A stretch of DNA of 64,000 nucleotides from Hwanghaeella sp964350445 (GCA_964350445.1 CAYGKA010000010.1:1-64000), one strand, 5' to 3'; positions 25,777 to 33,928 are shown, numbered from the stretch's first letter. Translations and numbers: made by a program. The notes: generated from the letters alone by a model not told the origin.

Positions 25777-28185
25777 TTACGAGCGCAGTTTGCCGCCGGT
25801 CTGCTTTTCGACATTCGCAACCACTTTCCCCGCGATCGCGTCGATCTCGTCATCGGTAAGGGTCTTGTCGGTCGGTTGGATCGTCACCGTGACGGCGATG
25901 GACTTGCGTCCCTCGAGTTCCGCGCCGACATAAACGTCGAAGACGGCGGCGTCCGTGATCATCTTCTTGTCCGCGCCGGCGGCAGAGCGCGCCAACGCAT
26001 CCGCCGGCGTGTCGGCGGGAACTAGGAAGGCGAAGTCGCGGTACACCGGCAACAGGTTTTCCGCTTTCAGGAGCGGACGCGCCTTGCCGCCGCCTTTTGA
26101 GCGCGGTTGCGGTATCCGGTCCATATAGATCTCGAAGATCGCTGCTTTACCCTTCAATCCCATTTGACGCGCCAGGCCGGGATGCAATTCACCGAACCAG
26201 GCAAGCACGTTCGGCCCCAACCGAAGGCCGCCCGAGCGACCGGGATGATACCAGGAAGGTGCGTCGGTCGAGACCTGAAGGTTTTGTACCGGCCCGCCAC
26301 AGGCTTCCAGCACGGCAAGGACATCCGCCTTCGCGTCGAAAGCATCGACGTCACGCGGCGCCTGCTCCCAATGCCGGGGTCCGGACTTTCCGGCGCGAAT
26401 GCCGGCGGCGATCGTGTCCTGGCCTTTCGGTGTCGGGTCACGGAAGGCCGGGCCAACCTCGAAAAGGTTGCCGTCGACCTGGCCCCGGTCTGCGTTTCGC
26501 ACGACCGCTTGGATCAAGTTGGGCAGGATGCTCGGCCGCATGACGTCCAAATCCGAACTGATCGGGTTGGCCAGCGTCATCTCGGCCAAATCGAAATTGT
26601 CCTGATCGGCGAACTTCATCGCCAGGGCGGACGGCATGAAGGACCACGTCACCGCCTCCAGCATACCGCGCTGAGCCAGGATTTTCTTCGCATAGGCCAC
26701 CCGACGCTGCTCGCTGCTGACAGCCGGCGTGGGCAGGGCCGTGTCAGGGGTGAGCGGTACCGCCGGAACTTTGTCGAAACCATAGATCCGCAGCACTTCC
26801 TCGATCAGGCAATATTCCGTTTCCACGTCTTTTCGCCAACCCGGGACATCGGCTGTCACCACATGGCCGTCGCGCATGGTGCCGAAGCCGAGACGGGACA
26901 GGATCGCTTCGGCTTCCGCAGCCGGGATTTCTATGCCGCTATGCCGTTGCAGACGCGCCATGCGCAGATCGATCTTGCGGTCCAGATCGGGAATCGTGCC
27001 GGTATTGACCTCGTGACTCGCCTCGCCGCCGCAGAGCTCTTGGATCAAGCGCGTGGCGACCTGAACGCCCCACTGGGCGGAAGCCGGATCGAGCCCGCGC
27101 TCGAAGCGATAGCGGGCATCTGAGTTGATGCCCAACTTACGTCCGGTTTCAGCAACCTTGATCGGGTCGAAAAGCGCAACTTCCAAGAACACATTCGTCG
27201 TGTCCACGGTGCAGCCCGAAAGCTCGCCGCCCATGACCCCGCCGATCCCTTCCGGGCCGTTTTCATCGGCGATGACGAGCATGCTGGCATCCAGCGGATA
27301 TTCCCGGCCGTCCAGGGCAAGAATGCTTTCCCCCTCGCGCGCGAAACGCATCGTGGGATTGCCTTTGACCTTGTCCGCGTCAAAGACATGAAGCGGTCTG
27401 CCAAGGTCGTAGGTGACATAATTGGTGATGTCGACCAGGGCCGAAATCGGGCGCAGGCCGATCGCCTTCAGGCGCTGCTGCATCCATTTCGGGCTCGGTC
27501 CGTTCTTGACGTTGCGGAAATGCCGGCCGGCGACGTATTGGCAAGCGCCCACTGCTTCGTCGGCAATTTCCCAGGTCAGCGGACTATCGTAGCTGCCGTT
27601 GATCCGGTCGGTCTTCGGCGCCTTCAAGCTGCCGAGTCCGGCCGCCGCAAGGTCGCGCGCAATACCATAGACGCCCAGGCAGTCGGCCCGGTTCGGCGTG
27701 ATCCCGATCTCGAACACCGGATCGTCCATACCGGCGAACGCGGCGAAACCGGTGCCGACCGGGGCATCGGCTGCCAGTTCGATGATGCCGTCATGCTCGT
27801 CGCTGAGGCCCATCTCGCGTTCCGAGCACAACATCCCGTTCGAGGCTTCCCCGCGAATTTCACCGGCCTTCAAGTCGATCCCGGTTCCCGGAATATGCGC
27901 CCCGGCGGGCGCGAAAACGCCTTTCATGCCGGTCCGCGCATTCGGCGCGCCGCAGACCACCTGAACGACCTCGGACCCGGTGTTCACCATGCAAACCTGC
28001 AAACGGTCGGCATTGGGGTGTTTCCGGGCTTCTTCGACATAACCGATCACGAAGGGCGCCAGTCCGGCCGCCGGATCGTCGACGGATTCGACTTCAAGCC
28101 CGATGGAAGTCAGCTTGTCGGCGATTTCCCGCACCGAGGCTTCGGTGTCGAGATGATCTTTAAGCCAGGAGAGAGTGAATTTCAT
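25777..28185 (-). CDS. pheT: Phenylalanyl-tRNA synthetase beta subunit
   Basis: Beta chain of the alpha2-beta2 PheRS, 802 aa. N-terminus MKFTLSWLKDHLDTEASV; the tRNA-binding EMAP-like domain (~40-150), B3/B4 editing domain (GIARDLAAAGLGSLKAP), B5 domain and the C-terminal anticodon-binding ferredoxin fold (KAENLLPVYRDFAFLVPAD, ~705) are all recognisable, so it looks intact. Unusually, it is not adjacent to pheS: 3.9 kb of other genes, several on the opposite strand, intervene, so it needs its own promoter (in 28186-28319). Confidence 0.97.
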   Translation of the reverse strand: MKFTLSWLKDHLDTEASVREIADKLTSIGLEVESVDDPAAGLAPFVIGYVEEARKHPNADRLQVCMVNTGSEVVQVVCGAPNARTGMKGVFAPAGAHIPGTGIDLKAGEIRGEASNGMLCSEREMGLSDEHDGIIELAADAPVGTGFAAFAGMDDPVFEIGITPNRADCLGVYGIARDLAAAGLGSLKAPKTDRINGSYDSPLTWEIADEAVGACQYVAGRHFRNVKNGPSPKWMQQRLKAIGLRPISALVDITNYVTYDLGRPLHVFDADKVKGNPTMRFAREGESILALDGREYPLDASMLVIADENGPEGIGGVMGGELSGCTVDTTNVFLEVALFDPIKVAETGRKLGINSDARYRFERGLDPASAQWGVQVATRLIQELCGGEASHEVNTGTIPDLDRKIDLRMARLQRHSGIEIPAAEAEAILSRLGFGTMRDGHVVTADVPGWRKDVETEYCLIEEVLRIYGFDKVPAVPLTPDTALPTPAVSSEQRRVAYAKKILAQRGMLEAVTWSFMPSALAMKFADQDNFDLAEMTLANPISSDLDVMRPSILPNLIQAVVRNADRGQVDGNLFEVGPAFRDPTPKGQDTIAAGIRAGKSGPRHWEQAPRDVDAFDAKADVLAVLEACGGPVQNLQVSTDAPSWYHPGRSGGLRLGPNVLAWFGELHPGLARQMGLKGKAAIFEIYMDRIPQPRSKGGGKARPLLKAENLLPVYRDFAFLVPADTPADALARSAAGADKKMITDAAVFDVYVGAELEGRKSIAVTVTIQPTDKTLTDDEIDAIAGKVVANVEKQTGGKLRS

Positions 28186-28319
28186 GTGCGTGCCGTGACC
28201 GTGAAATGCTTTCTAGGGACGCCGCAAACGCAAGGCTCACCGCGTTTGCAGGTATCGGGCTTATAAACAGGCGCGACGCGCGAAACAAGGCGGCCCGCGG
28301 AACGGTGGGACCACGGCCG

Positions 28320-29132
28320 TCACGGCAGGTCCTTTTCTTCCAAAACATGCACGATGAAGCGGCGGCGGACGGCGGAACTGGCGGAACGCCAATGCCAGAG
28401 CAGTTTGTTGTAGGCGACGTCGTCCGGCCCCGGCAATTCCTCCGAAACGCGGCCTTTCTCCATAGTTCGGACCGCCGCGCCAACAGTGGGCACCGGTGCG
28501 TTCGTGGACGAAAGGACATCGGCGATCTGCGCCTGTTTGGCGCCGTCGAACTTGCTGAGAACCTCCAATTCGCCGAGATTGTCGGCCACCGGCGATTTGC
28601 TGAGCTTGGCGACGGCCACCGGGTCCAGCTTCTCGCCGACCGATGCCTCGCGCATGATCGTTCGGCGTGACCGCTCGGACCGCACGGCGAGATCGTCCCA
28701 CCAGCTCGTCAAAGTGCCAGTGACTGCACTTTGGTGGAAGTCGCCGCTCTTGCGATCTCCACCACGGCGGGTCTCGGGCCGCTTATCCTGGATCAAACGG
28801 CGGTATTCCGCCACAAAAAGACAGCGTTCCAAACGGGTCAGTTCATTCCGCTGCAAATTCTCCAGCAACTCGTCAAGGCGCAGATCCGTGTCGGAACCGG
28901 ATACGACGAAGGCAGGAATCGTTTCCCACCCCAACTGGCCGGCAGCCATAAGTCTGTGCAGCCCGCTTACCAGTATATAGGGATGATCTCCCGTCCCTTC
29001 AGCCACCTCGATCGGAGAGCGAAGGCCTCTCTTCGCCATATCGCCGGCCAAGCCGTCGACATACTCGGTCGTCGCCGGACGAAGACGATCGCCAATCTCT
29101 ATATCGGACAAGGAAATGTGTTGAACCTGCAT
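28320..29132 (-). CDS. ParB-like N-terminal domain protein
   Basis: 270 aa. The ParB/Srx-fold domain is at ~1-95 (ISLSDIEIGDRLRP; ILVSGLHRLMAAGQLGW replaces the GxRR box; ENLQRNELTRLERCLFVAEY). A helical DNA-binding-like middle (SRRTIMREASVGEKLDP) and a basic C-terminus follow. Such solitary ParB-like proteins are typical of phages, plasmids and islands; no parA or parS is seen, so chromosome segregation is unlikely. Divergent from the XRE gene at 29425. Confidence 0.78.
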   Translation of the reverse strand: MQVQHISLSDIEIGDRLRPATTEYVDGLAGDMAKRGLRSPIEVAEGTGDHPYILVSGLHRLMAAGQLGWETIPAFVVSGSDTDLRLDELLENLQRNELTRLERCLFVAEYRRLIQDKRPETRRGGDRKSGDFHQSAVTGTLTSWWDDLAVRSERSRRTIMREASVGEKLDPVAVAKLSKSPVADNLGELEVLSKFDGAKQAQIADVLSSTNAPVPTVGAAVRTMEKGRVSEELPGPDDVAYNKLLWHWRSASSAVRRRFIVHVLEEKDLP

Positions 29133-29424
29133 GAGACGGAAAGCGCCAAGATTCCAATTAGACTAAGGGACAAGGAAATTTCCGTCTGCGCTTACCGCAG
29201 ACCGCCCCCACCCAGTTGATTGCCCGTTCAACCTACTTCATGGGAATGCGGTATTTCAATCCACTGAAGCAAAGACGGCCTTTTTTATCGACATTAAAAG
29301 CAGTACTTTCGGTTGGTTGTCATCGCATTGATCAACGACCATAGTTAAGTCTTGTGAGCCGGTTCGGGGCGCCGGGCGATCGGGGTCCGTTCGGAGGACC
29401 GCAAAGAGGGGGTTTAGACCGCAC
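29133..29424. promoter_or_regulatory. Divergent promoter region, ParB-like / XRE genes
   Basis: A 292-bp spacer serving both divergent genes. It has a 7-bp hairpin GTCTGCG / CGCAGAC (29184-29190, 29196-29202) and an AT-rich segment 29276-29350. The word ACCATAGTT (29338-29346) reappears inverted in the next spacer. Likely the control region of the island regulator. Confidence 0.45.
29338..29346. promoter_or_regulatory. Candidate XRE operator half, copy 1
   Basis: ACCATAGTT, 79 bp before the XRE gene start. The reverse complement AACTATGGT occurs at 29938-29946. Weak alone; the pairing around the regulator gene is what draws attention. Confidence 0.3.
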
Positions 29425-29904
29425 ATGAATACGACCACAAAGGACCGGCCGGTATCGCACGATACGGCGATGTGGCCAGAGGATTTTTCTCAGGATACCG
29501 GCTTCCGGGACCGCCTGCGGCAAACCGTCGATGAAATCGGCAGTCGCAAGCGCGCGGGCCTGATCGCCAACGTGAAGGCCGAGATGATCACGAAATACAT
29601 CGACGGCAAGGCCAAACCCACTTTCTTCACCGTCCGCGCCCTGGCAACGGCCGCCGGCGTCGGTCTCGACTGGCTCGCCTATGGCGAGGAGCACCGGCCG
29701 ACGCCCGAACAGGATGGTCCGATCGACCACGATCTGCTCGCCATGGTGATCGAAAACCTCGAGGAGCGCCTTGCACAGTTCGACGTCAACATCTCGACGG
29801 AGAAGCGCGCCCGGCTGATCGCCCTGATGTATGAGCATTTTGTCCATCTGGAGGAAGACGACCGCCGGCGGTCCACATTCCTGAGCAGATTGCTGCCGAT
29901 GTGA
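29425..29904 (+). CDS. XRE/phage-repressor-like transcriptional regulator
   Basis: 159 aa. The N-terminal half has the layout of a lambda-repressor-like HTH (FRDRLRQTVDEIGSRKRAGL, MITKYIDGKAKPTFFTVRAL, GLDWLAYGEEHRP), the LDWL-GEE ending being typical of phage-type CI/XRE proteins. The C-terminal half (LLAMVIENLEERLAQF) looks like a small helical dimerisation unit; no peptidase S24 domain. ATG 29425 follows GAGGGGG at ~12 bp. It probably controls the surrounding accessory genes. Confidence 0.7.
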   Translation: MNTTTKDRPVSHDTAMWPEDFSQDTGFRDRLRQTVDEIGSRKRAGLIANVKAEMITKYIDGKAKPTFFTVRALATAAGVGLDWLAYGEEHRPTPEQDGPIDHDLLAMVIENLEERLAQFDVNISTEKRARLIALMYEHFVHLEEDDRRRSTFLSRLLPM

Positions 29905-29937
29905 CCATATGAGCCATTTGCCCGCTTGGGTTTAGTG

Positions 29938-29965
29938 AACTATGGTTCGGCATAATCTTGTTCAC
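29938..29965. promoter_or_regulatory. Candidate promoter/operator ahead of the small gene
   Basis: Holds AACTATGGT (29938-29946, inverse of the word at 29338) within an inverted repeat GTGAAC (29935-29940) / GTTCAC (29960-29965). TTGCCC (~29918) and TATGGT (29941-29946) could form a -35/-10 pair 17 bp apart. Confidence 0.35.
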
Positions 29966-29982
29966 CAGAGATGTGTTATTCC

Positions 29983-30213
29983 ATGGTCAATAGACAGGCA
30001 CAGGTCTCTTCCGAGATCCTCTCCATCCTTCTCGACAGCAATGCCGCCAAGATTCAGGCTTTGTCCGAGGACTTCGAACTGGCTCCGCTGGTCCGTACCT
30101 ACATTGCGGACAAGTTCGGTGTCATGTCGTTGAGCGAGCTGAATAATAAGCAGATGCGCGAGTTGATCGGGTTCATCGAGGGTTTTCGGGAACTCGCACG
30201 GAAAGGCGGATAG
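29983..30213 (+). CDS. Small protein of unknown function
   Basis: 76 aa, acidic-neutral and helical (SEILSILLDSNAAKIQALSE, NNKQMRELIGFIEGFRELAR), with no Cys, TM or signal. I do not recognise the family. It lies 78 bp after the XRE gene and 5 bp before the PAS_5-like gene, so the last two are almost certainly co-transcribed. An in-frame ATG at 29971 is an alternative start. Confidence 0.55.
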   Translation: MVNRQAQVSSEILSILLDSNAAKIQALSEDFELAPLVRTYIADKFGVMSLSELNNKQMRELIGFIEGFRELARKGG

Positions 30214-30218
30214 ATCCC

Positions 30219-30701
30219 GTGATCCACTTGCCTATGGAAAAAGTGACCTTGAACGCGCCGGGGGAGGTGGACGACGCCGTGTTCCGGCGGTGTCTGGATT
30301 GGTATGCTTCCTCCAAGGGCAGCTTCGCCTTGAATCATAACGACCTGGACGACGTGCTTCCTTTTCTGCAACTGCACGCCGTTGGCGATGATGGCTCCAA
30401 ATATCTTTACTGCGGGGCGCGGTCGGTCGTCGGCGACCTTTACGGTGCCGAGTTCTGCGTCGATGCGCAAGGCAAGGAAGGCCTGCCTGATAGTGCGTTC
30501 GAAAAAGCGCTGAACCGCGATTATTGGACCGTAAGCCGCACCGCGACGCCGATCGCGCAGCGTGTGCGTGCGCCGATCGACGTCTATGGTACGAAATACT
30601 CGGTCGAGTTTTACCGTTACGTGTTCCCCGTGAAGTTCCGGGAGTTCAACGCTGTAGGTGTCTTAGCCCGCTTCGCGGAGTCTCCAATTCTATTAAATTG
30701 A
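30219..30701 (+). CDS. PAS_5-like protein, module copy 2
   Basis: 160 aa, essentially a single PAS_5-type domain. Start-side helix VDDAVFRRCLDWYASSKGSF; core strands YLYCGARSVVGDLYGAEF and RDYWTVSRTATPIAQRV; the end-strand EFYRYVFPVKF corresponds to QYQRLMLPV in the 24-kb homolog. The start is GTG 30219 behind AAAGGCGG; ATG 30234 is possible. Its last 56 bp overlap the 3' end of the opposite-strand gene, repeating the arrangement at 24.9 kb. Confidence 0.62.
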   Translation: MIHLPMEKVTLNAPGEVDDAVFRRCLDWYASSKGSFALNHNDLDDVLPFLQLHAVGDDGSKYLYCGARSVVGDLYGAEFCVDAQGKEGLPDSAFEKALNRDYWTVSRTATPIAQRVRAPIDVYGTKYSVEFYRYVFPVKFREFNAVGVLARFAESPILLN

Positions 30702-31317
30702 TCATGTCCTCGTGGGACATCCAGGAGAAGAACTCCTGCGGCAGGATCCATTTGTGCCAATGCTGCCCGACGCGGGCGAAATTGGTGTACCAGGACCGAA
30801 CGCCAAAACCGCCATACATGATCGGGTTCTCAAACCAGGCATAGACATAGTCCGGCTGCCAGCGAATGAAGGTCGCCAGCAGACCGATCTTGGTCAAAAG
30901 CGGTCCCAAGCCGCCCTTTCGCAGCTCCCCATCGATCCATGTATCGCCGTGATACGCGCACAAACCCCGCAACCCGCGCATCGGTGTGCAGTTCGCCAAA
31001 GGAGGGTCCGAATGGAAACATCGGGAAAGCTGCGCGTGAAGCAACTCCTCTAAGTTGTTCCTGCCGGTATCATCCAATTTCGATGCCTGAACGTGCACCG
31101 TCCGCCCCTCTTCGTTCGTCCCGTGAATCCAGAAAACACGCTCTGAAACCAAATCAAACTTTCCAGGATGAAACAGGGGGGACAAAGCCTTCCCCGTCAG
31201 CTCGTTTTCAAGCCGGTACAGTGCGGCTATATCTGTCCGGAACGCGATGTGAATTCCGGCTTCCTCAGCCTCGTCGATAAGCTCTGACATTAGAAATGAT
31301 GCGTTAAACGGATTCAT
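30646..31317 (-). CDS. GNAT-fold-like protein of unknown function, module copy 2
   Basis: 223 aa from the second of two adjacent ATGs (31320/31317), behind CGGGAGACAC. It aligns along its length with the 24873-25586 product (AGIHIAFRTDI; VFWIHGTNEEGRTVHVQA; HGDTWIDGELRKGGLGPLL; IRWQPDYVYAW). RKGGLG after a strand resembles the acyl-CoA pyrophosphate loop of GNATs. Similarity looks moderate, so the duplication is old. No known product family was recognised. Confidence 0.6.
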   Translation of the reverse strand: MNPFNASFLMSELIDEAEEAGIHIAFRTDIAALYRLENELTGKALSPLFHPGKFDLVSERVFWIHGTNEEGRTVHVQASKLDDTGRNNLEELLHAQLSRCFHSDPPLANCTPMRGLRGLCAYHGDTWIDGELRKGGLGPLLTKIGLLATFIRWQPDYVYAWFENPIMYGGFGVRSWYTNFARVGQHWHKWILPQEFFSWMSHEDMINLIELETPRSGLRHLQR

Positions 31318-31494
31318 CATGTGTCTCCCGTAGTTTTGAAGATCACTATTGCTACGCACGATCAGAGTGTCGGTCTATTACCCGTTATGAGAGAGGCGGC
31401 AAAAAGGGCGGCGGATTTGCGATACGGTTTCCCCGGATTCGGGAAGGTCGCTTTCGGGCTTTCCCCTTGCGTCGCACTCCGATATCCACAAGCT

Positions 31495-32028
31495 ATGACC
31501 GATACAGACACAATCCCCGACCTGCCCGCGGAAAAGGTCTTTTCCGCACCCGGCGCAGATGAACTCGGCACGTTGCCGGTTTCCGTTGTCTTTGCGATGA
31601 CGGGGCTGGACTTCCTAAACGGCGTCCGCGACGGCAAGTTTCCGATGCCGCCGATCGCCGGTCCGATGCGGATGCGCCTTGTCGAGGTCGATCTGGGACG
31701 GGCCGTTTTCGCGTCCGCCCCGGGCGACCATCTGTTGAACCCTATCGGCACGGTGCATGGCGGCTATGCGATGACGCTGCTGGACAGCTGCATGGCATGC
31801 GCCATCCATTCCACCCTGCAGGTGGGCGAGGCCTATATAACCGTTGAAGCAAAGGTGAACATGGTGCGTCCGATCCTGCCGCATACCGGCACCGTCCGGG
31901 CGGCGGGCGCGATCATCCATCGCGGACGGACGACGGCGACGGCCGAAGGCAAGCTGATGTCGGCGGACGGCAAGCTGCTGGCGCACGGCACGACGACCTG
32001 CTCGATCATGCCGGCCCCGACATCCTGA
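31495..32028 (+). CDS. PaaI-type hotdog thioesterase
   Basis: 177 aa, hotdog fold. Motif LLNPIGTVHGGYAMTLLDSC (~83) contains the HGG segment and the Asp expected in acyl-CoA thioesterases; C-terminal RGRTTATAEGKLMSADGKLL is typical. ATG 31495 is used; the open frame extends 58 codons upstream but homology starts here. Substrate probably a small acyl/aryl-CoA. It is convergent with pheS and may mark the right edge of the inserted segment. Confidence 0.82.
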   Translation: MTDTDTIPDLPAEKVFSAPGADELGTLPVSVVFAMTGLDFLNGVRDGKFPMPPIAGPMRMRLVEVDLGRAVFASAPGDHLLNPIGTVHGGYAMTLLDSCMACAIHSTLQVGEAYITVEAKVNMVRPILPHTGTVRAAGAIIHRGRTTATAEGKLMSADGKLLAHGTTTCSIMPAPTS

Positions 32029-32064
32029 CGGATCACTGTTTCGAAGAGACCGGCGGGGCCCGGT

Positions 32065-33153
32065 TTACGGGGTCAGGCCGCGCTCCAAACTGGCGACTTC
32101 CAACGGCATGAAGCCGTAATGCTTCAGCCAGCGGATATCGGCTTCGTAGAAGGTGCGCAGGTCCGGGATGCCGTATTTCAGCATCGCGATACGCTCGATC
32201 CCCATTCCGAAGGCAAACCCCTGGTATTCCTCAGGATCGATGCCGCAATACTGCAACACTTTCGGATGCACCATGCCGCAGCCCAGAATTTCCAGCCAAT
32301 CGTCATAATGGCCGATTTTCAGCTCGCCGCCCTCGCGGGAGCAGCCGATATCGACCTCCGCGCTGGGTTCCGTGAAGGGGAAATAACTGGGCCGGAAGCG
32401 CAGCGGCACATTCTCCACCTCGAAATAGGCGTCGCAGAACTCCTGCAGGCAGCCCTTCAGATGGCCGAAGGTGATGTGTTTGTCGATCACCAACCCTTCG
32501 ACCTGATGGAACATCGGCGTGTGGGTGGCATCGTAATCCGAACGGTAGGTCCGGCCCGGCGCGATGATGCGGATCGGCGGCTTCTCGCTTTGCATCGTCC
32601 GCACCTGAACCGGTGAGGTATGCGTGCGCAGCACCTTTTCGAAATCCGGGTCGCCGTTCTCGTCCTGCAGATAGAAGGTGTCCATCATCTGCCGCGCGGG
32701 ATGCTCGGCCGGGATGTTCAGCGCCGTGAAATTGTGGAAGTCGTCCTCGATATTCGGCCCTTCCCGGACCGACAGGCCCATGGCGCCGAAAATCGCGACG
32801 ATTTCGTCCATGGTCTGGCTGATCGGGTGAAGCTTGCCGCGCTGTTCCGGGCGGACCGGCAGCGAAACGTCCAGCCGCTCGGATTCGAGCCGCTTTTCAA
32901 GCGCCGCTGCCTCAAGCGCACCCTTTCGGCCCTCGATCGCCTCGGCAACCGCATCCTTGATTGCGTTCAGCGCCTGGCCCGTTTCCTTGCGCTCGTCCGG
33001 CGACAGACCGCCCAGGCCCTTCATGGCGGCGGTGATCTTGCCCTTCTTGCCCAGCGCGCCAACGCGCGCGGCATCCAGCGCCGCCAAATCCGCGGCGGCC
33101 GACACCTCGGCCAGAAGTTCCGATTTCAACGCCTCTACATCAATCGCCGTCAT
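32065..33153 (-). CDS. pheS: Phenylalanyl-tRNA synthetase alpha subunit
   Basis: Catalytic alpha chain, 362 aa. N-terminal coiled coil (~1-95); class II motif 2 region RTHTSPVQVRTM...PIRIIAPGRTYR (~180-203); motif 3 in FAFGMGIERIAMLKYGIPD (~324). Intact. Upstream lie rplT and rpmI on the same strand, with a strong terminator hairpin 39 bp before the ATG; pheT is absent from its usual place directly downstream. Confidence 0.97.
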   Translation of the reverse strand: MTAIDVEALKSELLAEVSAAADLAALDAARVGALGKKGKITAAMKGLGGLSPDERKETGQALNAIKDAVAEAIEGRKGALEAAALEKRLESERLDVSLPVRPEQRGKLHPISQTMDEIVAIFGAMGLSVREGPNIEDDFHNFTALNIPAEHPARQMMDTFYLQDENGDPDFEKVLRTHTSPVQVRTMQSEKPPIRIIAPGRTYRSDYDATHTPMFHQVEGLVIDKHITFGHLKGCLQEFCDAYFEVENVPLRFRPSYFPFTEPSAEVDIGCSREGGELKIGHYDDWLEILGCGMVHPKVLQYCGIDPEEYQGFAFGMGIERIAMLKYGIPDLRTFYEADIRWLKHYGFMPLEVASLERGLTP

Positions 33154-33191
33154 GCTTCCCGAACCCGTGTGAATTCCGATGGATCGAACAA

Positions 33192-33221
33192 AAACAGCCC
33201 GTGGCAGGCCACGGGCTGTTT
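33192..33221 (-). terminator. Terminator/attenuator between rplT and pheS
   Basis: Perfect 13-bp stem AAACAGCCCGTGG / CCACGGGCTGTTT with a 4-nt loop, followed on the minus strand by TTGTTC. It ends the rpmI-rplT unit only 39 bp before pheS, so pheS transcription must read through it or start after it. Confidence 0.75.
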
Positions 33222-33241
33222 AGCGGTTTCGCCCGTATCTT

Positions 33242-33315
33242 GGCAAGCCATCGGCCGGCCGAGGTACCCAGGCAAGCACCTTTGGGGCAACTACCCTTGA
33301 GGCAAGATACCCTAC
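33242..33315. repeat. Degenerate 15-bp tandem repeats in rplT-pheS spacer
   Basis: Units start at 33242, 33257, 33271, 33286 and 33301. The last three are clearest (GGCAAGCACCTTTGG, GGCAACTACCCTTGA, GGCAAGATACCCTAC), an exact 15-bp period. GTATCTTG and CAAGATAC at the two ends are complementary, so the transcript could fold across the array. Confidence 0.6.
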
Positions 33316-33683
33316 TACTTCGCGATGGCCGCTTGGGCCTGACCGACGATGGCCTTGAACGCTTCCGGCTCATGCACGGCGATGTCGGCCAGAACCTTGC
33401 GGTCCAGCTCGATACCGGCCTTGTGCACGCCGTCCATGAAGCGGGCATAGGTCATTTCGTTGTCCGTCGCCTCGCGGACGGCAGCGTTGATACGCTGGAT
33501 CCACAGTTTGCGGAAATCCCGCTTGCGGACGCGACGGTCGCGATAGGCGTATTGGCCGGCCTTCTCCACCGCCTGCATCGCAATGCGGATGGTGTTTTTG
33601 CGGCGGCCGTAATAGCCCTTCGCTGCCTTCAAAATCTTCTTGTGACGTGCTTGGCGCGTCTTGCCGTTGGTCACGCGTGCCAT
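33315..33683 (-). CDS. rplT: 50S ribosomal protein L20
   Basis: 122 aa. Basic N-terminus MARVTNGKTRQARHKKILKA, then GYYGRRKNTIRIAMQAVEKA and LWIQRINAAVREATDNEMTY, all diagnostic of L20. Besides ribosome assembly, L20 represses its own operon in several bacteria. It follows rpmI by 44 bp. Confidence 0.98.
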   Translation of the reverse strand: MARVTNGKTRQARHKKILKAAKGYYGRRKNTIRIAMQAVEKAGQYAYRDRRVRKRDFRKLWIQRINAAVREATDNEMTYARFMDGVHKAGIELDRKVLADIAVHEPEAFKAIVGQAQAAIAK

Positions 33684-33727
33684 TGTTCTATGCTCCTAAT
33701 CTCGAAAAATGCGCTCGGGAGCGGGCC

Positions 33728-33928
33728 TCAGCGGCCGCGCAACCAGTTGTCCAGGACGACCTTGGCGTCGGAATCACACATGATCTGACCGCCACGGTTC
33801 TGACGCTTCATCTTCTGCGGACGGTTCGACGTGTTGTGCCGCAGACAGGCGCTGTAGAACCGCACCTTGCCGGTGCCGGTGACCTTGAACCGCTTTTTCG
33901 CGGAGCTCTTGCTCTTCAGCTTGGGCAT
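33728..33928 (-). CDS. rpmI: 50S ribosomal protein L35
   Basis: 66 aa. N-terminus MPKLKSKSSAKKRFKVTGTG is diagnostic; the C-terminus NRPQKMKRQNRGGQ then DAKVVLDNWL fits the alphaproteobacterial form. AAGGAG precedes the ATG. infC, commonly upstream, is not here. Confidence 0.97.
   Translation of the reverse strand: MPKLKSKSSAKKRFKVTGTGKVRFYSACLRHNTSNRPQKMKRQNRGGQIMCDSDAKVVLDNWLRGR

Noticed and set aside
25685..25933. 82-codon plus-strand frame starting MRFPALYDHFG
   Set aside because: Most of it is antisense to the pheT 3' end and it has no family signal.
33150..33251. 33-codon frame upstream of pheS as a Phe leader peptide
   Set aside because: No ribosome-binding site, and the Phe codons fall in the descending arm of the terminator rather than before it. 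Kept only as a remark in the attenuation finding.
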